This document shows, in pieces, positions 44,308 through 56,034 of a DNA stretch of 64,000 nt. Source of the stretch: Tetradesmus obliquus (lineage: Eukaryota; Chlorophyta; Chlorophyceae; Sphaeropleales; Scenedesmaceae); assembly GCA_030272155.1 (NCBI GenBank), contig CP126205.1, forward strand, positions 186,001 to 250,000, given 5' to 3'. How positions within the stretch are numbered: position 1 is the first letter of the stretch; each line of letters begins with the position of its first letter. A program made the position numbers and the translations under genes. The notes under the pieces are model-generated. The model did not search any database. It saw only the letters and a list, made by a program, of their open reading frames with translations, and was not told the DNA's origin.

Positions 44308-44948
44308 TGCCTGCCGCTGCCGCTGGCGTTGGATGGCCTGCAAGCGTGCCAGCTCCTGCTGCAGCGCTGCCAGCTGCACTGTGTTGGTGGCGGCCCTGCC
44401 AGTGCAGTGCAGACAGACACAGACACAGTTGCAATAGGTCAGGAGGGGCAGGGAAAAGGGGCCATAGATATGAGGCTTTCCTGCATGCACTGTCACACAC
44501 ACTACAGCATGTCCAGCAGGGAAGCCGGTGGTGCAGTGCTGCTGCTGCTGCTGCTGCTGCTGGGCAGCAGATGGATGCATGCTCACCAAGCTGCTGCGTG
44601 CTGCTGCCGCGGCGTCAGTGCACTGGAAGCATCTGTTGTCTGAGCTGTTCCGTGGTCCAAGTTGTGCAGTGGCGGTGACTCCAGCTGTGCTGTGCCAGCA
44701 GAGTGGCTGCCCATACTTGAAGGAGATGCTGATGCACCTGGCGACCTGGCTCTTGGAGTCCGCTGCTGCTGCTGCTGCTGCTGCTGTCGCTGCTGCGCTC
44801 TGCTGCCAGCATCACCCCTGGACTGAAAGAAGTTCTTCCAGGAGTCCCTGCGTGTCCCAGAAGCACACGCAGCAGTCCCCGAGTGAGCACACAGTGATGC
44901 TGCCAGCAAAGACGAGTGCTTGCACCAGCGGTTTGGGACTGCTTCCAT
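32761..44948 (-). CDS. Giant homopolymer-rich protein (3740 aa), unknown function
   Basis: Four exons close in phase: 44587-44948, 43747-44395, 35110-43536, 32761-34545. The third is one uninterrupted exon of 8427 nt. The start at 44948 has an in-frame TAG nine bases upstream. Most of the protein is low complexity: Gln runs of up to about 20 or more, Ala, Ser, and a run of 16 Asp near the C-terminus (33045-33095). Exceptions are a possible coiled coil at about residues 121-155 (VQLAALQQELARLQAIQ) followed by poly-Gln, and a helical segment across the last intron (LAVLAKLQRLPEALLLEIVT joined to RLAASTNPKASSQLQQLLG). Ser-Pro/Arg motifs (SPRRGTSPSPSP) suggest phosphorylation of a disordered protein. 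No enzyme domain was recognised. A 45-residue block near 35460-35680 is duplicated in frame. Nuclear or condensate scaffold would be a guess. The exon structure is well supported; function is not. Confidence 0.7.
33045..33095 (-). repeat. ATC run encoding poly-Asp
   Basis: Sixteen or so ATC/TCA units give an Asp run in the acidic stretch of the giant protein; the neighbours encode Glu and Gln runs (33010-33040). Confidence 0.9.
34770..35200 (-). repeat. Giant gene exon 3 donor echo, 2 clear copies
   Basis: The exon 3 end (LAVLAKLQRLPEALLLEIVT then RLVQ) at 35110-35195 recurs at about 34868-34955 in the last intron with 90% or so identity; a short remnant is near 34776-34795. Confidence 0.92.
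35455..35690 (-). repeat. In-frame coding duplication in the giant protein
   Basis: The block CQRKLMPITCRQPSLPEPL occurs twice, about 130 bp apart, with shared flanks (AGFRAEPKP, AGFTAKAEP). Unlike the echoes, both copies are within one exon and keep frame. Confidence 0.9.
43822..43931 (-). repeat. CTG/CGG tract encoding Gln/Pro run
   Basis: About 110 bp of CTG with CGG breaks; encodes Gln runs split by Pro in exon 2 of the giant gene. Other long coding runs lie at 33226-33285, 41396-41455 and 36493-36540. Confidence 0.9.
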
Positions 44949-46115
44949 AGAACGCTAATACCTACATGTTTGTATTGCGGGGCTGCGTCGCACAGTTGCG
45001 ATGTGCTTTTTAGTTCGAGCAGTTTTCCCGCACAACGTGCGCGCCTTCCTGCATCGTATCTGGCCGTGCCTGTCTCGAGACGGCAGCTGCCATGTTTATA
45101 AAAGGAAATACAGTCATGCCACTGGTTGGGATCAGGGATTTGACGTCAGTGTGCCACCGCGTTACTTCAAGACCTCGTGCCAAAACTGAACCCAGCACAA
45201 ATGAGTGTGTCGTCCAGGATACCAAAACAGGAAGTCAATATAGTTTATTAGCTTCTACTTCAAGATCTGCACCCCTGAATGGTGTGCGTACATGTCTCGA
45301 AGTCTGTACCGCGACATGACAAAACGTCCGGGGCGGGAACAGCACTCAGCAGCCAATGACATTCATCGACAAATGTCATTGAGGATTTATCGGCCAGCCA
45401 AGTGAGTTTCAACTGCCTAGACTCCGCTTGTGTGGCGATATTGACGAGTGATACCAGCTTGACCAACCAGGTTTGACCAGGCACAACCCCATTCGTCTGC
45501 GCAAGGTCGAGTGTCAAACAGTGTGAAGAGGTCCAGGAAGCATTTTGCAAACAGTTGTAGCGGACACCAATCTTGCATACTCACAGCGCTTACACAGAGC
45601 ATACACCAACAGCATCCATATGTATGGCATTGGCCGCAGGGCTGTACAAAAAAAGGGCAATTGCTCTTCAGCTGCGTCCAGCAGCCACATCACACGCCCG
45701 ACAGGCTGTGCTAGCTAGCGGGCAGCGCTGCCCGCGCGGCGTCACAATTTAAACTGTTGTGTACACATAATTTATATAGGCAGACGCCCAGCCACTGAAG
45801 GCGTGGTCTAGCCGGCTGCAGCAGAGACAGTACAGTACAAACGCGCCACAGCAGCTGCAGCGCACTCGCCACTTCTGCTGCTGCAGCACCCGCCAGTCCA
45901 CAGCCTTGCATGCAAGCTGGCGGAACAGTCTCATCAAACCCCCATCCGATCCCACAGTGTCACGTGCCAGCTGCAGTTCCAGCTGGCAGTCCAGTCACAC
46001 ATATATCCGTATGGCCGCCACCAATGACGCAGCAGCGCCGCCTGCAGCGCATGTGCTGCTGCTGGCTGGCGCTGCAGCCGCCACTTCAAGCAGTGCTGCT
46101 GCTGCTGCTGCCGCT
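44949..46115. other. Intergenic: giant gene upstream flank and glutamine synthetase 3' flank
   Basis: No coding exon seen. Contains the palindrome TGACGTCA at 45141-45148 and, on the minus strand, TGTAA at about 45590-45594, a possible poly(A) signal of the synthetase gene 520 nt past its stop. Confidence 0.5.
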
Positions 46116-46717
46116 TCACAGCAGGGTGGTCTTGATCAGCAGGCGGGCCACAGTGTAGGGGTCCACCTGCAGCCAGCACAGCAGCAAGCAGACACAGAGA
46201 CAGAGGACAGTCAGCAACAAGTAGTAGAAAGCAGCACAAACATTGGGCCTGATGAACGCTGGGCATCCAGAAACATGCACGCACTGCTGCACCATTTGCA
46301 CCTCTCCAACAGCAGCAGCCCGCCGCTCAACAGCAGCCCACCCCACCAAAACTGATTACAGTTGGCTGCCGCTGCTGGCCGGCCTCCTTCTGGGCATTCA
46401 CATCGCACTCTCCGCAAACCACACTCAAAGCACAGCATCAACTAACCAAGACAAGCCAAGGGCACTGCAACAGCCCCATCACTCACGTTGGCTGCTGGGC
46501 GGCGGTCCTCCAGGTAACCGTAGCCCTTGAGCTGCACAGGCAGCGGGATGCGGATGGAGCTGCCGCGGTCAGCAACACCAAAGCGGAAGGTGTTGATGTC
46601 GCAGGTCTCGTGCTTGCCGGTCAGGCGCTGCTCGTTGCCGGTGCCGTACTGGCTGATGTGCTCCGCGTGCGTCTTGGACAGCTTCTCAATGGCAGCCATG
46701 ATGGCCTGAGGGGTGAT

Positions 46718-46751
<34 letters not shown>

Positions 46752-49627
46752 CAGCGGTTAGTACTGCAGCTACTTTGTGCCTGTGTGTCAGCCAGGAGCA
46801 GGCATACAATGAGGATACAGAACATAGGGCCTGAGCTGCATCTGCGGCTTTGCCGCTGGCAAGCAGAATATCAACCATGCGTGCCAGCGCCGCGCTGCCC
46901 TCACATTGCTGCTGCTGCAACGCTGTCACTACCAAGCTAAACATCACGCGCTGCCGCTCCTGGTCATGCGGCCTGGGTTCCGCATGGTCAATTCAGCTGC
47001 GCCGTATACCCAACCACAACCCGCCAGAGCACATCACAGCTGCGATCGCCACTGATGTCAGTGCAGATGTGCACGTCACTGTCACACAACCTAAACAATG
47101 TACAGCAGCAGCATCACTCACGTCCATGCCGCCTGGGTTGCGCATGGTCTCGGTGGAGTAGTTGGTGTGTGCGCCGGTGCCGTTCCAGTCGCCCTTCACC
47201 GGCTTGGGGTCAAAGGTGCAGGAGATGCCGTAGTCCTCGCCGATGCGGTGCAGCAGCCAGCGGGAGATCATCACCTCGTCACCCAGAGCCAGAGGGCCCA
47301 CAGGGCCGATCTGGTACTCCCACTGGCCGGGCATCACCTGTTGAGAGGAAAAGAGAGCAACAGCGTAAGAGTAAGTCAGCAGAAGCAGCAGGAAGGCATG
47401 TAGCGGTACTCTTACTGGTCGGTCACCAGCTGCAGGGTGCATGCGAGGAAGGATGGTGGCATGTTGGGAGGCCAGAGAGCAGGAGCGCAGAAGCATGCCA
47501 GCAGACGCAGCAGCAAGGCACGGAGTGGTCCCTGCTGACGTCCAGCTGCAGAAGTCCAGCTGCAGAATCACCACCGCTGATGGTCAGGCGCGATGCCCGG
47601 CACCATCCTGCAGTCCCGCCGCTGTTTCCTGCAAGCCCTAGCCACCACTGACAGTTCCTGCAAGCAGCCCATCCCTCACCTCTGCGTTGATGCCGCTGAT
47701 GGTCAGGCCAGCAGCCAGGCACGCCTCCATGTGCGCCTCAGCCAGGGGGCGGCCAAACACGCTGTTGGTGCCCACACCGCAGTAGAAGGGGCCCTGGGGG
47801 GCGGGGTAGCCGCCCTCGGGCCAGCCCAGCACAGTGCCGGTGCCCTTGTTGAGCATGGTGTACTCCTGCTCAAAACCGAAGAGGGGAGCCTCAGCCTCCA
47901 CCTTCTCGTTGATGAGTGCGGCCAGCTGTGCACGGGTGTTGCTGGGGTGGGGCTCGCCGTTGGGGGACAGCACCTCGCACATAATCATGAGGTGGGGCGC
48001 GCCGCGGATGGGGTCGGGCACCACACGCACGGGCCTGCAGCAGCAGCAGCAGCAGCAGCAGCATGCAGTGTCAGCAGTGCAGCAAGCCACATGATCTGCG
48101 GGTGGAAACCGGCTCCACATGCACACAGGCTTGCAAGACGATGAGAGACACGTGCAAGCGCAGCGCAAGGCAGGCCGGTTTTCGGTCAGCAACAGTACCG
48201 TGAGGCTGCAGGACAGGACGTGCTAACCAGCAGCACAGCGCTGCAGCAAGACACCTGCGCAGCAGCTGCAGTCAATGCCGTGCTATCCCGCCCACCGCAG
48301 CCGCAGAAGCTGGGTGCAGCAGGTGCAGCGCTGATTTAATCAATATCATTACATCACATCACCAAACAAGCCAATAGCACAAGCACTCACTTGATGATGC
48401 AGTCGCTGTTGTTGCCCTTGGCCTGGCCGGTGGATGAGCCATCGTAGCTCCAGTCGGGGAAGTCGGCTGGGTTGAGCGACTCGATGGGCTGCATCATGCA
48501 CTTGGTCTTGGAGCGCATCTCGTTGAACATCATGCCCTGGCAGATCATGCAGCAGCAGATGTGTGGCAGCAGTGTCGATGCTTGTGGTTTCGACTGTGCG
48601 TGGGACTGTGTGCGCCTAGGAACATGTGTATGAGTGTGTGCTGGAGCGCACAGGCGTCTGGCAGCAGCTAGGCAGCAGTGACGCTGGATGCAGCACATAG
48701 CCCCATGTTTGCTTGCAGCACTCAGTTCCGCTGACAAGTATGGTGCTGCGCCGCACAGGCGCAGCAGCTGCACCATAGCATGCGTGCTTGATTGTTTGAC
48801 AGCAAATGGCAGTTGTGCGACAGCTGCGAGCGACTTCCAAGCATCGTCAGCATGAATCATCGCCGCTGCTGCCGCTGCTGTTACTGTGCTGACGATGCGG
48901 CTGTCCATCTGCAAGTCAGACAGAGCAGCGCTGATCCTGCTGCAGGCTCTCACCTTTGCGGCAGTGCCCTCCTGGCCATCATACCTGCAAGCAGTAGCAG
49001 CAAGAAGAGCATATGAGCCAGCGCTTACATGCTGATAAGGCACGGTCCAGCAAGCCAACCACCGTACAGGCTGTGCTGCTGCCTGAGTTGCAGGACTGCA
49101 GCCAGCACGCACCAGAGGTACTCCAGCTTCTGGCCCACGGCGTTCACGCGCACCGCCAGGCGCCTGCCAGCCTGTGCAAGAAGAAACAGCAAGCAGGGTG
49201 GTGTGTCAGCAAGCAGTAGGACAAGAGGAAGGAACCATCCTTGCTAGCAGCACAGCGATATGTTCCCCGCTGCTACTAGGTCCCAATGGGAAGCATTGCA
49301 GCGCCGAACATAGCTGCAGGTCGCCGGTTCCGTGCAGGCCGGAGCAGACAGGCGACGCGGCCAGCTCGCTGCCAATTCCAGGCTGCAGTTTCGCTCAGGC
49401 ACGCTGATTCAGTAAAAGAAACCTCTGAATGTATGATCTGGCGCAGCTTGGCTGAGCACGTGGATCCTGCTGGGCAGGTGGCTGCTGGAGCTTAGCAGGA
49501 GTTGCCGCCCAGCCCGCAGCCGGGCGGCCCTCTCATTGCTGCCCTACTGACTTCATGTGCTCACCCTGGCGGGGGTGGCGCGGCCTGCTGCCACGCGGGC
49601 ATTCAGACGCTGCATGGTGAAGGCCAT
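46116..49627 (-). CDS. GLN2: Glutamine synthetase, plastid-targeted (type II GS, 379 aa)
   Basis: ATP-dependent ligation of ammonium to glutamate in the chloroplast, the entry step of the GS-GOGAT nitrogen assimilation cycle. Eight exons: 49565-49627, 49113-49171, 48954-48984, 48391-48536, 47680-48034, 47122-47337, 46487-46705, 46116-46166, giving 379 aa, the usual length for an algal plastid GS. Residues 1 to about 32 ([20 protein letters not shown]) are Arg/Ala-rich and free of acid residues, as in a transit peptide. LEYLWYDGQEG follows at about 37-47, [15 protein letters not shown] at 77-90, GPFYCGVGT in exon 5, the ammonium/ATP-site stretch [12 protein letters not shown] at 269-280, and RIPLP at 342-346. 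The C-terminus is [11 protein letters not shown]. Every motif expected of the family is intact. The start has a good context (CACCATGGCC). Weak boundary echoes lie in introns 5 and 6 (reported separately). Confidence 0.97.
46965..47430 (-). repeat. Weak boundary echoes in glutamine synthetase introns 5 and 6
   Basis: In intron 6, 46965-46989 matches the exon 6 end (47125-47149) at 23 of 25 bases but has lost the donor. In intron 5, 47405-47427 resembles the exon 6 start and acceptor (47313-47338). Confidence 0.65.
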
Positions 49628-50258
49628 GGTGCTGGATGTGTGCTGGTTGCTTGATAGAGATGACCCAACAAGCTTCAGCTAGCGAGTGAGGTGGCGAATC
49701 AGACGACTGCAAAGGTGTTGAGCGGGAGCATGCGGTCTGTTAAGTGTCACACACCTGAGCACCCACGTGCACTAGGGCTCGAGAGCCAGGTGACTTATTG
49801 CATTGCCTCCAGCGGAAGCTCCTGGTGTGTCAGAGCATAATTGGTCTGGTTTTGTGCGCTGCTGGTGCGTGGTAGGATACTGCAGAAGGTGCAGTGAGTG
49901 GTTGCAGGTAACTACACGTGATCAGCAGCACAGCGGGCCGCAATAGTAAAAGCCGACCAATACTGAAGATATTATGGAGGAGCAGCACAAGCTTGCTGCT
50001 CTGCCAGCGACCTTGCGGGGTGCCTGGTCATTTGAATCACCTGACAGCCAGCTGCCGTGCAGGCCTTCCACTGTGTAAAGAAAGTTGCCGAATTGCATTC
50101 TGTACCAGGGAACCTGGGTTGGCCCCTGAAGCCACTGCATATAACGACTTGCCACATGTTACAGGCCATAGCAGTTGAATTGCAGCAAAGTGGCTGCCAA
50201 CGCAGTGCACATGCTGGCGGCGCAAGCATATTGCGGGCCAGCCAAAAGACACAAAAAG
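49628..50258. promoter_or_regulatory. Upstream region of glutamine synthetase and 3' flank of the thioesterase gene
   Basis: About 630 bp without a gene. The minus-strand TGTAA at 50159-50163 fits the green-algal poly(A) signal, about 100 nt after the thioesterase stop. No nitrogen-response motif can be named with confidence. Confidence 0.45.
50159..50163 (-). promoter_or_regulatory. TGTAA poly(A) signal, thioesterase gene
   Basis: TGTAA is the usual poly(A) signal of green algae. This one lies about 95 nt past the stop at 50259. Confidence 0.5.
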
Positions 50259-50943
50259 TCACAATCTGCTTTTAGGTGGCAACCGGTCTTTGCTGCATGT
50301 ACTATCCTGCTGCTGCTGCTGCGGCGCCGGTTGTGAAGCTGGCAGTTGCGTGCTCTGCTGCGTTTCTACTGCATCTGGCTGCTGCTGCTGCTCCAGCGCC
50401 CTGAAGAACTGTGACAGGTCAGACGCCCCAACCAGCTTCTTCACATGTGTGCCTGCAAGCAGCGAAACACAAAGCGCTCTTCCACTGCTGATGTGTGACT
50501 GACTCAGTGATCGGATCACAGCACCCTTCGATTGGGCGTGGCCGGGCACCCTACCTCGGCAGCCAAAGCATGGCTGCACACCTGTGGCCACCATTTGCGC
50601 CGCTGGCGCCACCCGTCAGTGCCCCTCTATGCTGGCCATGCCCACGCACCAACCCCTACACGCCTGCCGGACTGCCTGCTGCAGCGCAGCTGTGGCCACC
50701 GGCGCGCCACTGGCGTCATCCCTCAGCGCCACCTCCACACTACTCACACAGCTTACATGTACAATGCAACATTCATGCGAACTTTCGGTCACCAGCCACA
50801 CAGCCAACCCACCCAAACCGAGGCCGCGCACCTGTGGCCACCAGTGCGCCGCTGGCATCATCTCTCAGCGCCACCTCTATGCTGGCCACGTCCCGCCCCA
50901 GCTTCACCAGCTTGGCTTCTACCACGACGGTGCCACCACCTGT

Positions 50944-50979
<36 letters not shown>

Positions 50980-51051
50980 CAAGCAGTGGTTGAGTAACAG
51001 CTGTACCAGCTGCCCTCCACAACTACAACATCACCACCTGCAGTCGTCATG

Positions 51052-51086
<35 letters not shown>

Positions 51087-52176
51087 TTGGGGTCAGTGCC
51101 ACCTCTATGCTGGCCACGTCACTGCCGAGCTTCACCAGCTTGGCTTCTACCACGACGGTGCCACCACCTGCAGCAGCAGCAGCAGCAGCAGTCAAGCAGT
51201 GGTTGAGTAACAGCTGTACCAGCTGCCCTCCACAACTACAACATCACCACCTGCAGCTGTCATGACAGCAGCAGCAGCAGCAGCAGTTTTGGGTCAGTGC
51301 CACCTCTATGCTGGCCACGTCACTGCCTAGCTTTACCAGCCGCCCCTCCGCAGCCACAGCACCACCGCCTGCAGCCAGCAGCAGCAGCAGCAGCAACTTG
51401 TGTACCAAAGTAGAGCCGCAGTACAGCTGCAGGCATGCCAAACAGCTGCTGCTGATCAGCACAGTTGCAGGTGGCCCACGTGCACCAGATACGCCAGCAG
51501 GCAGGGGTTTCAGGTACAGGTGTTGATGGCCAGGCTCAAAACACCAATTATGAAGGTTGCAATGATTCACCATGTCAACACGCACCCGGCATGGGGTTTA
51601 GGTACAGCATGTTGATGGCCAGGCTGACATGAGTAACCCATGTGGTTTGGAAAAGAGTTCAATTATAATGACACGCACCCGGCATGGGGTTGAGGTACAG
51701 CGTGTTTATGGCCAGGCTGACACCCCCCTTGTCGCTGAGCGTGACCAGCGCAGCACTGCCCACCACGTCCACCAGCGTGGCTGCGGCAGCAGCAGCAGCA
51801 GCAGCAGCAGTGGCAGCAGGAGGAGAGACAGCAGGGTGTCATGGCAGCTTGCTGGATGCCAGCAAGCTGCGCTGCACAGCTCGGGCGCTGTGCCTATATC
51901 TGATGCACTACAGATGACACAAGACATCACGGCTCAGCTGCTTGATGTAGCAGGGTATAGCCCAAGCATGGCCAGGCTGCAGCCCTGCTGCCCTGCTGTG
52001 CATATGGCACAGGAGCCCCTAGGTGCGTCACTAGGCTGGCTTGTTTTCACAGATGGGTTGAGAGCTGGCACGTCACCTTTTTAGTTTGCAAGGCTTGTGC
52101 TGATTATAAAGTGCATGACAGTGCCGCCGTAGCAGTATCAGCGCGGAGTAGCAGCACAGTGCAACATGCGGTTGTC

Positions 52177-52235
<59 letters not shown>

Positions 52236-52466
52236 CAGCACTGCTACGGCAGTGCTGCGTGTAGTCAAGTTTCCCTCACCTATGCATCCCCCATGCAACG
52301 TGCCATATCTATTCTGCAGCTTCTTGGTTACTGGCAGCTTGCAGGAGACACTGCCTGGGCCTCCGCCTGTGACCTCAAGCCCCTCAAGCGTGGTGTCGAA
52401 GGCTTCATCAGCAATCACGCCCATGAGAAACAGCTCGGCACGCTGCCTTTGCTTGTTTGTTTGCAT
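50259..52466 (-). CDS. Hotdog-fold acyl-CoA thioesterase (4HBT superfamily, ACOT13-like, 196 aa)
   Basis: Predicted to hydrolyse acyl-CoA or a related thioester. Four exons close in phase: 52280-52466, 51679-51780, 50832-50939, 50259-50452. Residues about 30-135 form one hotdog domain: NRYGTLHGGCIATLVDVVGS at 52-71 holds the conserved Asn, the HGG turn at 58-60 and the Asp at 67; then GGVSLAINTLYLNPMPG and the strand pair VVVEAKLVKLGRDVASIEVA and DDASGALVATGTHVKKL. This is the order of the human ACOT13 (THEM2) family, which forms tetramers. The last 60 residues are a Gln/Pro/Ser tail (ALEQQQQPDAVETQQ) absent from typical family members. No clear transit peptide; compartment is unknown. Introns 2 and 3 hold exon 2 and exon 3 echoes. 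A TGTAA signal lies about 100 nt past the stop. Substrate cannot be read from sequence. Confidence 0.88.
50575..50890 (-). repeat. Thioesterase exon 3 donor echo, 3 copies
   Basis: The exon 3 end (ASIEVALRDDASGALVATG) at 50832-50890 recurs at about 50688-50745 and 50578-50640, progressively changed. Confidence 0.85.
50868..51375 (-). repeat. Thioesterase exon 3 acceptor echo, 3 copies
   Basis: The exon 3 start (GGTVVVEAKLVKLGRDVASI) at 50868-50945 recurs at about 51097-51178 and 51297-51375, each preceded on the gene strand by a CTG run. Period is 200-225 bp. Confidence 0.92.
51475..51720 (-). repeat. Thioesterase exon 2 donor echo, 3 copies
   Basis: The exon 2 end (AINTLYLNPMPG and GTGCGTG) at 51673-51720 recurs at about 51580-51632 and 51478-51535. 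Confidence 0.9.
52170..52235 (-). repeat. CTG run (plus strand) inside thioesterase intron 1
   Basis: About 22 pure CTG units on the plus strand, hence CAG on the transcript; opposite in sense to the CUG acceptor runs. Confidence 0.92.
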
Positions 52467-53117
52467 CGCAACGCCGGAGTCTCGCTTTGCAGGCCACGCA
52501 GGAGTCGTAGAGAGACTGCTGTGCAGACTGCTTGTCGTCTAATGCACACAGCCAGCGAGCTTCAACGCATAGAACGATCAGAATTAGGCACTCATATTTC
52601 TCTGCAATCAAGGCGCTGCGTTCAGCTGCAAGCCAACGTCACAGCAGATAACGCTTGCTCCAAACACCAAACCCTACTTGACAGCTCAGCAGGCAGTCCT
52701 TAACATACCTCTGGATTCACAGCCGCCTGCAGCACCTTGGGTGCTCGACAAACTCAGTGTCTCTCAGGCGGAAAATCTGCTCTAGCCACCACCCTGTGAC
52801 TTCAGCAAGTGCCAAACTGCGCTACAGACTGCATCACCTAGGTCCAGTGCTGAGCACAGCAACCACCTAATCAGATCACTAACCTAATCTTGTGTCCTGA
52901 GCGCAGCAGCTGTATCACACCAGCCTTCGATCTATGTTGCCAACCTGAGTGTGCGCAGTTGCAGCGCACACAGCACATTGTCAACAACAGCAATCACGAT
53001 GCAAGCACAGCTTGATGGTTTACTGCCAAATGGCCGACAGCATCTGCCAGCTCAAGCTGTTGCAGCTCCAGCCGCTGGCACTGCAGCAGACACCTGCTGC
53101 TGCTGCTGCTGCTGCTA
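52467..53117. other. Intergenic: thioesterase upstream flank and ankyrin gene 3' flank
   Basis: Nothing coding was recognised; no clear TGTAA signal for the ankyrin gene was found here. Confidence 0.5.
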
Positions 53118-54703
53118 CTACTGCTGCTGCTGCTGCTGCTGGCGTGCGGCTGCACGTGCTGCAATCTCTGCTTTCAGCGCCGCCTGCTCTGCTGCTTCTT
53201 GTTCGTGCTGAGCGCAGGCCAGCGCGATGCGCGCCTCACCCAGCCGCAGCAGCGACGCACGGTGCACCAGCTGCGCGGCAGCGGCAGCGGCAGCGGCAGC
53301 GGCAGCGGCAGCGGCAGCGGCAGCGGCAGCGGCAGCGGCAGCAGCAGCATCAGCATCAGCATCAGCAGCAGCAGCAGCAGCAGCATCAGCAGCAGCAGCA
53401 GCAGCACAACACATCTATCTTTGAGAAGGCGACAACCATCACAGCAGCCACACAGTCTGCAGGCAACTGCTGATCCCTTGAGTGAGGCTTCTGCGCTGCC
53501 CGAGCGGCCCTGAAACACCATTGGTCCCTGCATCACGCCGACAGTGGCAAGACCTCGCCTCACCTCAAAAGCGTACAGCTGGCACACCCCAGCCCCAGCA
53601 CAGCCTTACAGGGAGCAGCAGCAATGCGCAACACTGTGAATGTTACACAGCAACCATGTAACATGTTATCAACTTGTTATAACAGCCGCTGCCTCACCTC
53701 CAGGGCATCCAGCTGGCTCATGCTGAGCTCCCCCAGCCCACAGCCCAGCACATGAGGCGGTTGCAGGTCCAGCGCAACCACCAAACATAGCATAACATAA
53801 CAGGTCATTAACGTGTTATAACAGCCACCGCCTCACCTCCAGGGCGTCGAGCTGGCTCATGCTGAGCTGGTCCAGCCCGCAGCCCAGCACATGTGGCGGC
53901 TGCAGGTCCAGCGCAGCAGCAGCAGGGGCAGCAGCAACCATCAGCGACAGCGCCTCATCCCACCAGCCCGGCTGCTGCTGCTGCTGCTGCTGCTCTGATG
54001 TGTTTGCTGCCAGTGTTGGCTGCTGCAGTGCTTCCTCATCAGCAGCAGATGCCGCGGGCTGCTGTTGCCGCGCCAGTGCGTCGCTGTACGTTGCGCTCAC
54101 AGGCGGCGCAGCCGATGCAGCAGCAGCAGCTGGCGTCGGCGGCTGAGACACCCCACCGCCGCTGCTGCTGCTGCTGCCTGCTGCTGATCTGCGTGCAGGC
54201 CAGCCGCCAGCAGCGCTGCTGGCCCTGCTGCCTGCTGCTGCGCGTTGGGCCTGCTGCACTGCAGCAGCTGCTGCAGCCTGGCTTGGAGCAGCTGCTGCAG
54301 CTGCTGCCTGGCTGGCCGCAGGACCGCCAAATTCATCTCCCCGCTGCTGCTGCAGCTGCTGCTGCTGCTGCAGCTGCTGCTGCTGCTGAAGTGGTGCGGC
54401 ACCGCTGCCGCCCGCAGTGCCTGTCCTGCTGCTGCCTTTGCGCTGCCTTGCTGGCAACACTGCAGTCCAGCCGGCACCATCATCACCATCATCAACAGCA
54501 GCAGCACTGCCATTTGCAACAGCTGCTACACCCTCTGTTGCTGCTGCTGCTGCAGCTGTGTCAGGCTGCTGCTCGACATCATCACTGCTGACGTCAGCTG
54601 CTGAGTCTGCAGCTGCATCTACAGCAGCAGCAGCAAGCTCACTGCCGTTAGCTGCTGCTGATGCGTCATGCTGGCTGATATCACTGAAGGTGTCACATTC
54701 ACC

Positions 54704-54737
<34 letters not shown>

Positions 54738-55994
54738 CCAGCAGCAGCGGCAGCAGCAGCTGGCTGGTCGCCTGCAGCAGCAGCAGCCCCCTGCCGCTTG
54801 GCTGGCAGTGACGCACTCACAGCAGGCTTGCGCTGCTGCTTTGGTGATGTGAGCGCACCAGCAGCAGCAGGGATGGACAGCGCGTGTGGCCTACTGCTGC
54901 TGCTGCTGCTGCTGCTGCGGCCCTTGGCGCTGCCTGGTGAGCGCATGCCTGCTGAGCCTGCCTTGTGCTGCTGCTGCTGCAGGAGCTGTGCTGCTGCCGC
55001 CTCTGCTGCTGCAGTCGCCTGCTGCATGGCTGGTAGGATCAGCCTGCACCATCAGCAGCGACAGCACAGCCAAGGGTGTTACGGGCAGTTGTTGTCCACC
55101 AAGCAGAACTCAAAGCAGTGTGAGCTCTGCGCCACCTCAGAGCAGCATTGACACCTTCAGCCATGCAGCAATGCCGAACAGATAACTGCTTAAATTGCAA
55201 GCTGCTGCTTGCACTGTGACAGCATACCACACCACCTGCTCCAACACACCCACCTGGCGCAGGCTGTGTGCCCCGACTGCTGCGTCTCCTCTACCAATGT
55301 CCACAAACAAGTAACAGCCACCTGCATAACATGCATACCTGCATAACAATACCACACCACCTGCTCCAACACACCCACCTGGCGCAGGCTGTGTGCCCCG
55401 ACTGCTGCGCCTCCTCCACCAACGTCTCACGAACAAGTAACAGCAGCCAACTGCATAGCATGCATACCACACCACCTGCCACCCACCCACCTGGCGCAGG
55501 CTGTGTGCCCTGCCTGCTGCAGTGCGCTGCGCCCGGCAGCAGACACGCCCACACCCACAGCTCTATACCGCCAATCCACCGCCCCGCGCCCATACATACA
55601 CGCCATACACACACTTACCTGGCGCAGGCTGTGTGCCCCGACTGCTGCACCTCCTGCAGTGCGCTGCGCTCGGCAGCAGACACCCACACCCACGGCTCTG
55701 TACCGGCGGTCCACCACCCCCCGCCCACCCACCCCACACACCCACACCCACCTCGCGCAGGCTGTGTGCCCTCACTGCCACGTGCGCCTCCTCCACCCTC
55801 ACAAGTAATAGCCGACTGCACAACACCCCCCCCCCCCGACACACCCACCCACACCCACACATACGCACCTGGCGCAGGCTGTGTGCCCTGACTGCTGTGC
55901 CTCCTGCAGCGCGTTGCGCCCCGCAGCAGACACGCCCCACACGTCCAGCCCTGAGGGGCACGCCAGCAGCATCTCAACCACAAGCGCGTGGCCT

Positions 55995-56034
<40 letters not shown>

